Source of the DNA: an uncultured Campylobacter sp.
GTDB taxonomy: Bacteria; Campylobacterota; Campylobacteria; Campylobacterales; Campylobacteraceae
Direction: 5' to 3'
Length of the DNA stretch: 30,195 nucleotides
Assembly: GCF_937973075.1 (NCBI RefSeq)
Contig: NZ_CALBWL010000060.1
Location: 1-30,195, forward strand
Part shown: piece after piece, positions 8,113 through 15,326 of the stretch
Position numbering within the stretch: position 1 is the stretch's first letter
Layout of the letters: each line of letters starts with the position of its first letter
The notes under the pieces: generated by a model
What the model was told of the DNA's origin: nothing
Database searches by the model: none
Seen by the model: the letters and a program-made list of their open reading frames with translations, nothing else
Program-made: the position numbers and the translations under genes

Positions 8113-8925
8113 TTATTTATACTCGATTTTAGCATTTTTGTGAAGATCTGCCGCTTTTTGCTCGACTACTTTTGCCGCTTTTTGCTGTCTAAGCACGCGC
8201 TCAATAAAAGGCTTTGCCTCGCTTTGACTTAACTGCTTTTTAGCTTGAGACTCCTCTTTTAACACTACGTGATATCCGACCCTGCTTTTAATCGCTTTAG
8301 TAGTGATTTGACCATCTTTTATCTTAGAGATCGCATCGGCAAAAGGCTTGACCTGATCGCTAGGCATCCAGCCTAGCTCGCCGCCGGTTTGTTTAGCCTG
8401 CGGATCGATAGATTTGGCTTTGGCAAGCTCTGCAAATTTAGTAAATAGCGCACTGTCACTAAGCCCTTTTAACTGCTTAATAATATCGTTTGCCTCAGCT
8501 TCGGTTTTAACGACGATCTGAGCCGCTTTGATTCTCGCAGGCTCGGTAAAGCGCGCTTTGTTTTTGTTATAAAAATCGGCTATTTCTTTATCATCAATAT
8601 TTATTTTGCTAGCTTCTTTAGCCTGCCATACGCGAAGCGCTAAGTTATCTTTTACGATTTCAAGCTCTTTTTTATAAACGTCTTCGTCCATAACGCCCGA
8701 TTTTTTAGCTTCATCCGTTAGCAGCATCAGATCGATACCTTTATCGATAAGCTCCTTCTTTTGATCGGCATTAAGAGCAGCGATATCTACGTTGCCTATG
8801 CCTTGAAGTAGCGGAGCAAGCTCTTTTTCGGTTACGTCTTTGCCATTTACGGTAGCGTAAACGGTAGCGTTAAGGCTGATAGCGGCAGCCAAACTAAGTG
8901 CTGTAAATAAAACTTTTTTCATCAT
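8113..8925 (-). CDS. peb4: PEB4-like periplasmic chaperone and peptidyl-prolyl isomerase
   Basis: A parvulin-type (PpiC/SurA-like) periplasmic foldase of 270 residues. It has a Sec signal peptide (MKKVLFTALSLAAAISLNA), a helical SurA-like N-terminal chaperone region, a rotamase domain at about 130-235 (RIKAAQIVVKTEAEA, then TGGELGWMPSDQVKPFADAI and GYHVVLKEE) and a basic C-terminal helix. C. jejuni PEB4/CBF2 (273 residues) has the same layout and assists outer-membrane protein assembly and adhesion. Two ATGs stand in tandem. AAGGA is 3 nt from the first and 6 nt from the second (8922), so the second is the more likely start; the longer form is given. A perfect TATAAT promoter precedes it, and nth is divergent, as I recall in C. 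jejuni. Confidence 0.93.
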   Translation of the reverse strand: MMKKVLFTALSLAAAISLNATVYATVNGKDVTEKELAPLLQGIGNVDIAALNADQKKELIDKGIDLMLLTDEAKKSGVMDEDVYKKELEIVKDNLALRVWQAKEASKINIDDKEIADFYNKNKARFTEPARIKAAQIVVKTEAEANDIIKQLKGLSDSALFTKFAELAKAKSIDPQAKQTGGELGWMPSDQVKPFADAISKIKDGQITTKAIKSRVGYHVVLKEESQAKKQLSQSEAKPFIERVLRQQKAAKVVEQKAADLHKNAKIEYK

Positions 8926-8951
8926 AATTCCTTAAAAAAATTTTAACGGCG

Positions 8952-8979
8952 ATTATAACTCAAAGTTGTTAACAATCAA
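8952..8979 (-). promoter_or_regulatory. peb4-fba operon promoter with internal palindrome
   Basis: On the minus strand TTGATT (8974-8979) and TATAAT (8952-8957) are 16 nt apart, an unusually complete sigma-70 promoter for this genus. A perfect 10-bp palindrome TTGTTAACAA (8966-8975) overlaps the -35 edge and spacer and could be an operator. The divergent nth gene probably uses weaker TAGAAT boxes at 8989-8994 or 9002-9007. Confidence 0.65.
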
Positions 8980-9027
8980 ACTGTACTTTAGAATTTTAGG
9001 GTAGAATTCCGCCTTGAGGAAATGCAA

Positions 9028-9663
9028 ATGAGAAGTAAAAAAGATATTTTAGAGATAAAAAAGAGAATTCTGCAAAACTTCGCGGAAGAGCGCAGTGAGT
9101 TGAAATTTAAAGACACCTATCAACTTTTGGTCTGCGTGATGCTTAGCGCGCAGTGTACCGACAAGCGGGTAAATTTGATCACGCCGCGCTTTTTTGCGGA
9201 ATTTCCTAGCGTTGCAGAGCTCGCAAAGGCCAATCTGGCGAGCGTAAAGCTGCTAATCAGCTCGTGCAATTTTTACAATAACAAAGCGGTAAATTTAATC
9301 AAAATGGCGCAGGCGGTGGTTAGTGATTTCGGCGGCGTTGTGCCGCTTGATGAAGCAGGGCTCAAATCTCTTGCGGGCGTGGGGCAAAAGACCGCTCATG
9401 TCGTGCTTTTAGAGGGCGCGGGCGCAAACGTAATGGCGGTGGATACGCACGTATTTCGCGTCGCGCATCGCCTGGGGCTGAGCCGTGCAAAGACGCCTGA
9501 GCTTACGGAGCGCGATCTGAGCGAGGCTTTTAAAACCGATCTTGGCAAGCTGCACCAAGGTATGGTGCTTTTCGGCCGCTACACCTGTAAGGCGATCAAG
9601 CCGAACTGCAAAGAGTGCTTTTTAAACGAGCTGTGCAGCAGCAAGGATAAGAATTTTCCGTAA
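9028..9663 (+). CDS. nth: Endonuclease III (DNA glycosylase/AP lyase)
   Basis: Base-excision repair enzyme removing oxidised pyrimidines and cutting at the abasic site. 211 residues from the chosen start (E. coli 211). Visible: helix-hairpin-helix LKSLAGVGQKTAHVVL with the catalytic lysine in GVGQKT, the catalytic Asp in AVDTHVFRVAHRLGL, and the iron-sulfur ligand pattern C-x6-C-x2-C-x5-C near the C-terminus (CKAIKPNCKECFLNELC). GAGGAA ends at 9021, directly against an ATG at 9022 but well spaced from the second ATG at 9028, so 9028 is preferred; the longer form adds two residues. It is divergent from peb4 and convergent with pepD. A modest terminator hairpin follows. Confidence 0.96.
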   Translation: MRSKKDILEIKKRILQNFAEERSELKFKDTYQLLVCVMLSAQCTDKRVNLITPRFFAEFPSVAELAKANLASVKLLISSCNFYNNKAVNLIKMAQAVVSDFGGVVPLDEAGLKSLAGVGQKTAHVVLLEGAGANVMAVDTHVFRVAHRLGLSRAKTPELTERDLSEAFKTDLGKLHQGMVLFGRYTCKAIKPNCKECFLNELCSSKDKNFP

Positions 9664-9669
9664 AATTTC

Positions 9670-9695
9670 AGCCTGCAGATGCGGGCTTAAATTTT
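9670..9695 (+). terminator. Probable nth terminator
   Basis: Stem AGCCTGC (9670-9676) with GCGGGCT (9681-9687), 7 bp including one G-U, loop AGAT, followed by TAAATTTTG. It lies 7 nt after the nth stop. The T run is broken, so efficiency is uncertain. Confidence 0.5.
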
Positions 9696-9837
9696 GACGG
9701 AATTTTAAAATTTTGATTCTTGGTAGCTGTGTTTATTATGATCTGTATTTTATAAAAATCGCTGCAAATTTTAAAATCAAATTTGTAATGCAAGAAGCTA
9801 AGACAACGTATCGTGAGGTCGTTTTGAAAGTTGTGCA

Positions 9838-9888
9838 GAAAATTTTAATTAAGGCTAGGCATAAAGCCTATCTTAGATTAAAATTTTC
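9838..9888. repeat. Long imperfect hairpin, copy 1 of a related pair
   Basis: Arms 9838-9860 and 9866-9888 are 23 nt each around the 5-nt loop ATAAA. The outer 12 bp (GAAAATTTTAAT) pair perfectly, and TAGGC/GCCTA closes the loop, with two mismatches and two wobbles between. The core AGGCATAAAGCCTATC (9857-9872) matches 15 of 16 bases of the second hairpin at 10032-10047, while the outer arms differ. It lies in the convergent nth-pepD spacer. Confidence 0.7.
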
Positions 9889-10011
9889 AAATTTATTTCA
9901 AAACCAGCGTAGCGACGCCGCAGGCGGGGTTTCTGTAAAGATGCTTAAAATATGAGTCGCCGCAAAAATTTAAAGGCGAAGTATTTTTGAGATGATTTTT
10001 GGGGTTTTGAA

Positions 10012-10062
10012 GTTAAAATTTGACGAAGATAAGGCATATAGCCTATCGAGTCAAATTTTAAC
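10012..10062. repeat. Long imperfect hairpin, copy 2 of a related pair
   Basis: Outer arms GTTAAAATTTGAC (10012-10024) and GTCAAATTTTAAC (10050-10062) pair perfectly over 13 bp. The inner GATAAGGC pairs with GCCTATC with one bulge around the loop ATATA. It shares the core AGGCATATAGCCTATC with the hairpin at 9838-9888, but the outer stem sequence is different and still complementary. It lies 40 nt beyond the pepD stop, so it could also end pepD transcription, although it has no clear T tail. Confidence 0.7.
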
Positions 10063-10102
10063 GAAATCCGCAAAAAGCGCTCAAAAGACAAGCCGTCCTA
10101 AG

Positions 10103-11380
10103 CTACTGAAGTCTAGCGATTATATTTCTTACGACTTCCGCTATCATCTCCACCGACGCTATCTCACAGTGCTCGTTTACAGAGTGGGGCGAATGGATGT
10201 TGGGGCCTATGGAGCAGGCTTGCAGCTCAGGCTGTTTTGCGACCAGTACGCCGCACTCAAGGCCTGCGTGCACGGCGGCAAATTTAGCCTGCGGCTTTTG
10301 TTTTTGTAACTCCTCAAGCACCAGATGCGCGAAGTCGCTGATGCACGGCGCCCAGTTCGCTGAGCGATCGGCTACTCTCACATCAAAGCCCAGCGCGCTA
10401 GCTAGCGTAGCGGTTTCAAAACCCAGATTTTCAAGCCCTTCGCGCTTCATCGCGCGTCCGAAAAAATCAAATTCAATCACTTCGCCCTTTTGCTTGACGG
10501 TCGAGAGATTTATGCTTTCGTTTACCATGCCAAGCTGCGTGTCGTAGCTGCGCACGCCCTGAGCGAATGAGTTAATTAGTGCCAAAATTTTGCCGCTATT
10601 TACCAGCACGTCCGCTTCGCCCTCGCCCAGGCTCTTTACCCACGCGAGACCTCGCTGTTTTGGTTCATGAGCACACAGCGCCTTGCACACAGCATTTGCA
10701 GGGATCGAGTTGCTCCTCTCGCCAAAATCCAAGCTTATGAGCTCACAGCCCTCCTCGGCGAGAAATTTCGCCAGCAGCTTCGTTGCGTTTGGGATATTTT
10801 TGTGTATCTCGTTGCCCGAGTGCCCGCCGCTAAGCCCGGTGACGCCGATCTCGTAAATTTTACCGCTCTTTTTGACGCTCGCGGCGCCGATTTTTGCGCT
10901 CACGTTTATGCCGCCGGCGCATCCCAGCGTCACACGGTCGTCCTCTTCGCTGTCTAAATTTAGCAAATTCGGCGATAAAATTTTACCCTTAAAGGCGTTT
11001 GCGCCCACGAGCCCGACCTCTTCGTCGTTGGTAAATAAGCACTCTAAATTCGCAAACTCCCGCATCGCGCCCATCATCATCGCCACGCCGATACCGTCAT
11101 CAGCGCCCAGAGTCGAGTTTTTCGCCCTTAGGATGCCATTCTCTTCGATGAGCTCTAAATTCGGCGCCGCGCCCACGCAAACCATGTCGTAGTGGCTTTG
11201 CAGGCAGATTTTAGGCTCGCCCTTTACGGCGTGGATGTTGCCCGCCTCATCGACGCTTACGCTAAAGCCCTGACAGCGCGCAAAATCCGCTAAAAACTCC
11301 CTCATCTGCTCCGTTTCGCAGCTGCAGTGCGGTATCTCGCACAGCTTCTTAAAATCGTTCATAACCTCGTTTTTTTGCAT
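10103..11380 (-). CDS. pepD: Aminoacyl-histidine dipeptidase (M20C metallopeptidase)
   Basis: Cytosolic di-zinc exopeptidase that splits Xaa-His dipeptides (carnosinase-like) and other dipeptides, useful in a genus that lives on amino acids and peptides. 425 residues. The M20 metal-site motifs occur in order: QSHYDMV, GADDGIGVAM (bridging Asp), NDEEVGLVGA (catalytic and ligand Glu), LNLDSEE, and the C-terminal SIGPNIHSPHSVNEH with the last His ligand. GLSGGHSGNEIH marks the lid/dimerisation domain typical of PepD. AAGGAG stands before the ATG, and a TATAAT lies just upstream. It is a single gene, convergent with nth. Family length is about 485 in E. coli, so this is a shorter form, but all metal-site blocks seem present. 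Confidence 0.93.
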   Translation of the reverse strand: MQKNEVMNDFKKLCEIPHCSCETEQMREFLADFARCQGFSVSVDEAGNIHAVKGEPKICLQSHYDMVCVGAAPNLELIEENGILRAKNSTLGADDGIGVAMMMGAMREFANLECLFTNDEEVGLVGANAFKGKILSPNLLNLDSEEDDRVTLGCAGGINVSAKIGAASVKKSGKIYEIGVTGLSGGHSGNEIHKNIPNATKLLAKFLAEEGCELISLDFGERSNSIPANAVCKALCAHEPKQRGLAWVKSLGEGEADVLVNSGKILALINSFAQGVRSYDTQLGMVNESINLSTVKQKGEVIEFDFFGRAMKREGLENLGFETATLASALGFDVRVADRSANWAPCISDFAHLVLEELQKQKPQAKFAAVHAGLECGVLVAKQPELQACSIGPNIHSPHSVNEHCEIASVEMIAEVVRNIIARLQ

Positions 11381-11399
11381 GTTTGCTCCTTTTGAATTT

Positions 11400-11405
11400 A
11401 TTATA
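11400..11405 (-). promoter_or_regulatory. pepD -10 box
   Basis: Minus-strand TATAAT within GGATATAATAAATTC, about 20 nt before the pepD start and just before AAGGAG. No good -35 box is visible, as is usual for Campylobacter sigma-70 promoters. The rest of the 11381-11657 spacer shows no gene. Confidence 0.55.
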
Positions 11406-11657
11406 TCCGGCGTTATTGCGACACGCCCGTTGAATTTAAAAGCAACCGCACTCGCTTAAGCGCTTGCGAAATTCTGCTAAATTTAAACGCGACCGCGTCG
11501 ACATAGCGCTTCCGCAAAATACGCGCAGAATTTCAATCGCGCTAGCTTATGCTGCAGGCAAGCCGCGCAAAATGAAATTTTATGCAAAGTCGCATGAATT
11601 TTACCGAAATTTAGCAAGAATTTATTTAAAATTTAGTCCGAATTTTGCCGAGGATTT

Positions 11658-11918
11658 TTATTTTACGATTACGCCTTCATAGCCCGTTTTTGCGATCGCC
11701 TCAAGCATCGCGGTCGCGTTTGTATCATCCTTTGCCGCGACGGTCGCGGTTTTGCTCTGCTGTGAAACCTTCGCGCTTATCACGCCTGGCGTTTGCAAAA
11801 GCGCCTTTCGCACGATCGCGGTGCAGAGCGGGCAGTGGATTTTTTCCACGTAAATTTTAACCTCTTTGTCGGCAAAAAGCGCTGTAAATCCAAGCATCAA
11901 AAACAAAATTTTACGCAT
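11658..11918 (-). CDS. MerP-like periplasmic heavy-metal-binding protein
   Basis: 86 residues: a signal peptide (MRKILFLMLGFTALFA) followed by one HMA (ferredoxin-like, beta-alpha-beta-beta-alpha-beta) domain. The metal site reads HCPLC, a CxxC with His in place of the usual Met/Thr lead-in (GMTC). Conserved supporting residues include VRKALLQTPGV and the late TGYEG. It overlaps the 3' end of the upstream membrane protein by 8 nt, so the two work together: this protein would pick up a soft metal in the periplasm and hand it to the cysteine pair of the transporter. No merA reductase or merR regulator is nearby, so mercury is not certain; Cu, Ag, Zn or Cd are alternatives. Confidence 0.8.
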   Translation of the reverse strand: MRKILFLMLGFTALFADKEVKIYVEKIHCPLCTAIVRKALLQTPGVISAKVSQQSKTATVAAKDDTNATAMLEAIAKTGYEGVIVK

Positions 11919-12312
11919 AAAGCCCTCCTAAAATTTCGGGATATGTAAGCATAAAGGCAAGCAAGGCTCCTAAGAGCGCGTAGATCAGAATCCATTTTTT
12001 GCGCCCGCTTTGCAGCGAGCATGCGCGCGGCTTTTTGAAAAAGAAAAACGCGGAAAGCGCGAAGCAAAAAAGCGCTAACGCAGAAAGCGGCGCACGGTAA
12101 CCTTCCAGCGCCTCTGCGCCTGAAAAAATGGAAAAGCTCGCGCCGAAAATCAAAAATAAAAGCGCAGGTAGGCAACAAAACGTCGCCGCAACCGCGCTAA
12201 AAATCGCGGCAAATATCAGCCACAGACTGCTCGTGCTGAAGCGATTTTTGCCAGGATTTTCTCGCTTTTGCGCCAAGGTTTCTTGCGCGGAATTTTCTAG
12301 TTCAGTTTTCAA
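11911..12312 (-). CDS. MerT-like metal transporter membrane protein
   Basis: 133 residues with a hydrophilic N-terminus of about 28 residues and three predicted membrane helices (about 29-55, 70-93, 105-128). The first contains the vicinal cysteine pair TFCCLP, the MerT signature that receives metal from MerP. A single Cys (RACSLQ) lies in the cytoplasmic loop where MerT has a second pair. The start codon is TTG at 12310-12312, supported by AAGG 7 nt upstream; no ATG fits. It is followed by the MerP-like gene with an 8-nt overlap. Family role: inward transport of Hg(II) for reduction. Without a reductase in the window the physiological metal and direction are open. Confidence 0.78.
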   Translation of the reverse strand: MKTELENSAQETLAQKRENPGKNRFSTSSLWLIFAAIFSAVAATFCCLPALLFLIFGASFSIFSGAEALEGYRAPLSALALFCFALSAFFFFKKPRACSLQSGRKKWILIYALLGALLAFMLTYPEILGGLYA

Positions 12313-12325
12313 ATTTTACCTTTTA

Positions 12326-12350
12326 ATTATAATCTTGTCATAATCTTGTC
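12326..12350 (-). promoter_or_regulatory. Tandem 11-bp repeat carrying the putative merT -10 box
   Basis: The plus-strand unit ATAATCTTGTC occurs twice head to tail (12329-12339 and 12340-12350). Minus-strand TATAAT (12326-12331) overlaps the first unit and GATTAT lies in the second. The perfect TATAAT is so near the ribosome site (12319-12322) that the mRNA would be almost leaderless. The upstream copy would give a leader of about 18 nt. Confidence 0.45.
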
Positions 12351-12556
12351 GCACCCTCGTCGGCTTTTTGACGCGGAATTTTATCTGCAAATTTTACCGC
12401 TACCAAATTTCGCACAGAGTGGCAAAGAGGCGAAATTTTAAATTCTGCAAGCCGTAAATTTTAAAATTTCGCGCCGAAAAATTTCAAAATTTTATTCATC
12501 TTGAAATTTTAAAATTCCGCCGCCATGTCGTTCGTAAAATTCTAAAAATTTTTAAA

Positions 12557-12588
12557 TTCCACGCCAAAACAAGGCGCGGAATTTTTTT
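12557..12588 (-). terminator. Bidirectional rho-independent terminator
   Basis: TTCCACGCC (12557-12565) pairs with GGCGCGGAA (12573-12581) around AAAACAA. On the minus strand all 9 positions pair (one G-U) and TTTAAAAATTTTT follows, fitting the transglutaminase gene that ends at 12726. On the plus strand seven T follow at 12582-12588, but no plus-strand gene precedes it. Confidence 0.7.
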
Positions 12589-12725
12589 CCAATGCAGACG
12601 CGGCAGCACGTAGATTAGGCGCGCTTTTACACATTCGCCCAAAGTCGTCTAGCGGGAAGCCTCTCTTGTATACCTACTCAAAAAGCTCAAGTAGTTCGAC
12701 GTGCCGCATAGCAAAACGCGAACCG

Positions 12726-13796
12726 CTACAGCTCCTTCGATCTGTAATCGTAGCTGAAATCTTTCGGCGAGTAGTAATTAAGCGTGTTGCCGTCCACTTC
12801 GCCGTAAGGATAGCCAAAATTATTGATCGGAAACTGCGCTGGGCGTGGGCTTAGCGTGAAGTCTCTGCCGTAGTTAAAGCCGATCCAGCACATCTCCCAG
12901 TTGCCGAATAAATACTCGCGGATTTTAGCGAGCTTGCTGTCGTCATTGCTTAGCTTCTCACCCAATCGTACCTTTGTAACGTCTGCGGGATCGACCGGGA
13001 TCCAGCCGTGGCCTTTTAGATAAAATTCCGCTCTGCAGTGCTGCGCGCCCGAGATATGGCTGACGCCGTCTTTAGGCGCGGCGCCCATTTGAGCGCTAAA
13101 TCTCGACGCGCCGACGCGGATGCCAAACATCTCTCTTGCGGCGATGCCCTGCGCGCGGCAAAGTGCGACGAAAACGCTATTTATGTCGGTGCATTTGCCG
13201 CTTAGCTTGCCACTACTTAAAATTTGCTTCACGTCCCCTAGCCCGCAGCCTAGCACGCTGTTATCGCGCTGCATAGTGTTTGCCACCCACGTATAAATCG
13301 CGCGCGCCTTTTCTAGATCACCCTTTATGCCGCCTGCGATCTCGTCTGATTTTTGCTTGACGACGCCGTCGATTTGAATCTGCGTGCTAGGCTCTAAAAA
13401 CTTCGCTACCTCGGGGTTAAGCTTTTCGTTCGGATTAAATTTTACCTTGCTAAAGTCGGTATTTCGCTCAAAGGTCTCGACGCTAAATTTAATATTTAGC
13501 GTGGGCTTTGCCACCCCGACGTAGCCGGCATAGAGCGTCGGAATTTCGCCATAGTCCACGGACGGATCGTTGAAATTGCCGTCAAATTTTATGTCGCTTA
13601 CCTTTTGATATTCCGTGATAAGAGGAAGCGGTATCCAAAGCCGAGTCTGCTTACCCTTCTCTAAAATTTCGTGATTTAGTGATAGCCCGAAAGTTCTCTT
13701 TTTACCAATGACTTTTTCCCCGCCCAAAATAGTACTCGGAGCAGCCATAACGGCGCCTAAAATCGCAGTGTTTCTTAAAAAATCGCGTCTTTGCAT
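12726..13796 (-). CDS. Transglutaminase-like protein with Tat signal
   Basis: 356 residues. The N-terminus MQRRDFLRNTAILGAVMAAP is a twin-arginine (Tat) signal with the motif RRDFLR, so the protein should be exported folded to the periplasm. The core is a transglutaminase/papain-like fold: GKCTDINSVFVALCRAQGI with nucleophile Cys202, QHCRAEFYL with His253 and PVDPADV with Asp269, a complete triad. Such bacterial proteins act as peptidases or amidases more often than as cross-linkers. The substrate cannot be read. A beta-rich region (about 30-115) precedes the core. GAAGG lies about 8 nt before the ATG, and a 6-bp hairpin (13818-13832) sits in the leader. The next gene upstream is a close paralogue without a signal, which points to gene duplication. 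Confidence 0.85.
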   Translation of the reverse strand: MQRRDFLRNTAILGAVMAAPSTILGGEKVIGKKRTFGLSLNHEILEKGKQTRLWIPLPLITEYQKVSDIKFDGNFNDPSVDYGEIPTLYAGYVGVAKPTLNIKFSVETFERNTDFSKVKFNPNEKLNPEVAKFLEPSTQIQIDGVVKQKSDEIAGGIKGDLEKARAIYTWVANTMQRDNSVLGCGLGDVKQILSSGKLSGKCTDINSVFVALCRAQGIAAREMFGIRVGASRFSAQMGAAPKDGVSHISGAQHCRAEFYLKGHGWIPVDPADVTKVRLGEKLSNDDSKLAKIREYLFGNWEMCWIGFNYGRDFTLSPRPAQFPINNFGYPYGEVDGNTLNYYSPKDFSYDYRSKEL

Positions 13797-14163
13797 GAAA
13801 TTGCCTTCAAATAAAATGGCTAAGCCTTAGCCCTAATTACGCGTGGATTTTAGCCTTTTGCGGCTTTGAAATCGCTAAATTTAAAATTCCGTCCGCTTTA
13901 AAATTTTAGAATTTTGCCCGCTGCGGAATTATAAAATTTCAAAATTTCGCCCAAAGACATAGCGCGAAATTTCGCCAAAGCGGGCGTGATAGCCCGCAAA
14001 CTAGGCGCACAGACAGTATGCATAGGCGGCGTAGGCTAAACCACGCAAAAGCGCCGCTGTCGCAAAAGCCAAGCGTGCGCTTCGATGAAACGGTTGAGCC
14101 TCGACGAAGCGTGGCGGCTTAGCTTAAGCAAAACGCGGCGGTAAAACACAAACCGCTAAAGAG
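13797..14163. other. Spacer between the two transglutaminase paralogues
   Basis: 367 bp without a gene. Near 13818-13832 GGCTAA and TTAGCC form a tight hairpin with a 3-nt loop about 20 nt before the first paralogue's start, possibly a leader structure. GCGGGC (13980-13985) and GCCCGC (13992-13997) form a 6-bp hairpin, and GCGAAATTTCGC (13964-13975) is a perfect palindrome. Either may weakly end transcription of the upstream paralogue, but no proper T run follows. Confidence 0.4.
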
Positions 14164-15219
14164 CTAAATTTCGCGCGAAAAATACTCGTAGATAAAATTT
14201 TTAGGCGAGTACGGATCTTTCGGCGTGCCGCCCACTTCGCAATACGGATGCGAAAAAATTTCAATCGGAACATGCGCCGGGCGCGGATTTAGCACGATTT
14301 CGCGAGCATAGTTAAAGCCCAGCCAGCACGGCTCCCAGTTGCCAAAAAGATACTCGCGCACCCGCGCCAGCTTAGAATCATCCTCGCTTAAGTTCTCGCC
14401 CAATCGCACCTTTGTAACGTCCGCGGGATCAACTGGGATCCAGCCATAGCCTTTTAGATAAAATTCCGCTCTGCAGTGCTGCGCGCCGGAAATTTCAAGC
14501 GCGCCGCCGTTTAGAGCGCCCATGACGCCCATTTCAGGCGAAAATTTCTGCGCCGCGCCTGTGCGGATGCCGTAAATAGCGCGCGCAGGAATGCCCGCTG
14601 CCCTGCAGAGCGCGACGAACACACTATTAATATCGGCGCATTTGCCGCTTAGCTTGCCGCTGCTTAAAATCGCTTCCGCATCGCCGCTACCGCATGCGAT
14701 CACGCCATTATCGCGGCTCATATTTTTTGCGACCCACTCATAAATCGCGCGCGCCTTTTCCAGATCACCTTTAAGCGAGCCGGTGATCTCGTCTGATTTT
14801 TGTTTCGTAGCGCCTTCTACCGGAATTAGCTTTGAAGGCTTTAAAAACTCCTCGATTTCAGGGCTCAAGCGCTCGTTTTCATTAAAGCTTACCTTGCTAA
14901 AATCAGTGTTTCGCTCCGAAATTTCGATATCGAAGCTAAGCTCAAAATAATCGTCGTCTTCGCCTACGACACCTTGCTCGCCGTATTTGCCGACGCCCGC
15001 TCTTGCCTCTTTATCGGGTGCGAAGCGCGCGTAGTACGTGCTTATATGATCTCCGCAGATAGCCGACTCTTGCGCATTTGAGCGGGCATGATATTCGCCA
15101 AGCAACCTCTGATACGGCTCTTGCAGCACTAACGGCAGCCAAAGCCGCACCTCTGCGCCGCTACTTGAAATTTCGTGATTAAACCTGAGACTAAATTTTC
15201 TCGTTTTTGCTTCTTGCAT
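14164..15219 (-). CDS. Transglutaminase-like protein without export signal (paralogue)
   Basis: 351 residues, closely similar to the preceding entry over the whole core: SERNTDFSKVSFNENE, GSLKGDLEKARAIYEWVA, then GKCADINSVFVALCRAAGI with Cys194, QHCRAEFYL with His248 and PVDPADV with Asp264. The triad is intact. It begins directly with the beta-domain (MQEAKTRKFSLRFNHEI) where the paralogue has its Tat signal. AAGGAG is 7 nt before this ATG, so the start is well supported and the lack of a signal is real in this sequence. The protein is therefore expected in the cytoplasm. It also has an acidic insertion (about 62-90, including GEDDDYF) that the paralogue lacks. Spacing of 367 bp suggests separate transcription. 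Substrate unknown. Confidence 0.83.
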   Translation of the reverse strand: MQEAKTRKFSLRFNHEISSSGAEVRLWLPLVLQEPYQRLLGEYHARSNAQESAICGDHISTYYARFAPDKEARAGVGKYGEQGVVGEDDDYFELSFDIEISERNTDFSKVSFNENERLSPEIEEFLKPSKLIPVEGATKQKSDEITGSLKGDLEKARAIYEWVAKNMSRDNGVIACGSGDAEAILSSGKLSGKCADINSVFVALCRAAGIPARAIYGIRTGAAQKFSPEMGVMGALNGGALEISGAQHCRAEFYLKGYGWIPVDPADVTKVRLGENLSEDDSKLARVREYLFGNWEPCWLGFNYAREIVLNPRPAHVPIEIFSHPYCEVGGTPKDPYSPKNFIYEYFSREI

Positions 15220-15290
15220 TTTTTGCTCCTTTGCTTGAATTGCAAGTCGATTTTATCTCTTTGCGCCTTAAAATGGATAAAATTTTATGT

Positions 15291-15296
15291 TAAAAT
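15291..15296 (+). promoter_or_regulatory. Putative cmoB -10 box
   Basis: TAAAAT at 15291-15296 within TTATGTTAAAATGG, about 22 nt before AGGA (15318-15321) and 30 nt before the cmoB ATG. It lies in the 107-bp divergent spacer shared with the signal-less transglutaminase gene. Confidence 0.4.
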
Positions 15297-15326
15297 GGCG
15301 CTAAATTTTGAAATTTTAGGATTAAA

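Larger units (their letters stand above)
12313..12725. other. Gene-free AT-rich spacer
   Basis: 413 bp without a convincing gene. It contains several TTTTAAAATTT-type words (near 12466 and 12504), the tandem repeat at its left end and the strong hairpin at 12557-12588, listed separately. No remnant of a known gene is recognised. Confidence 0.4.

Noticed and set aside
9713..9955. 80-codon frame in the nth-pepD spacer
   Set aside because: It runs through the first hairpin and has no family, ribosome site or coherent composition.
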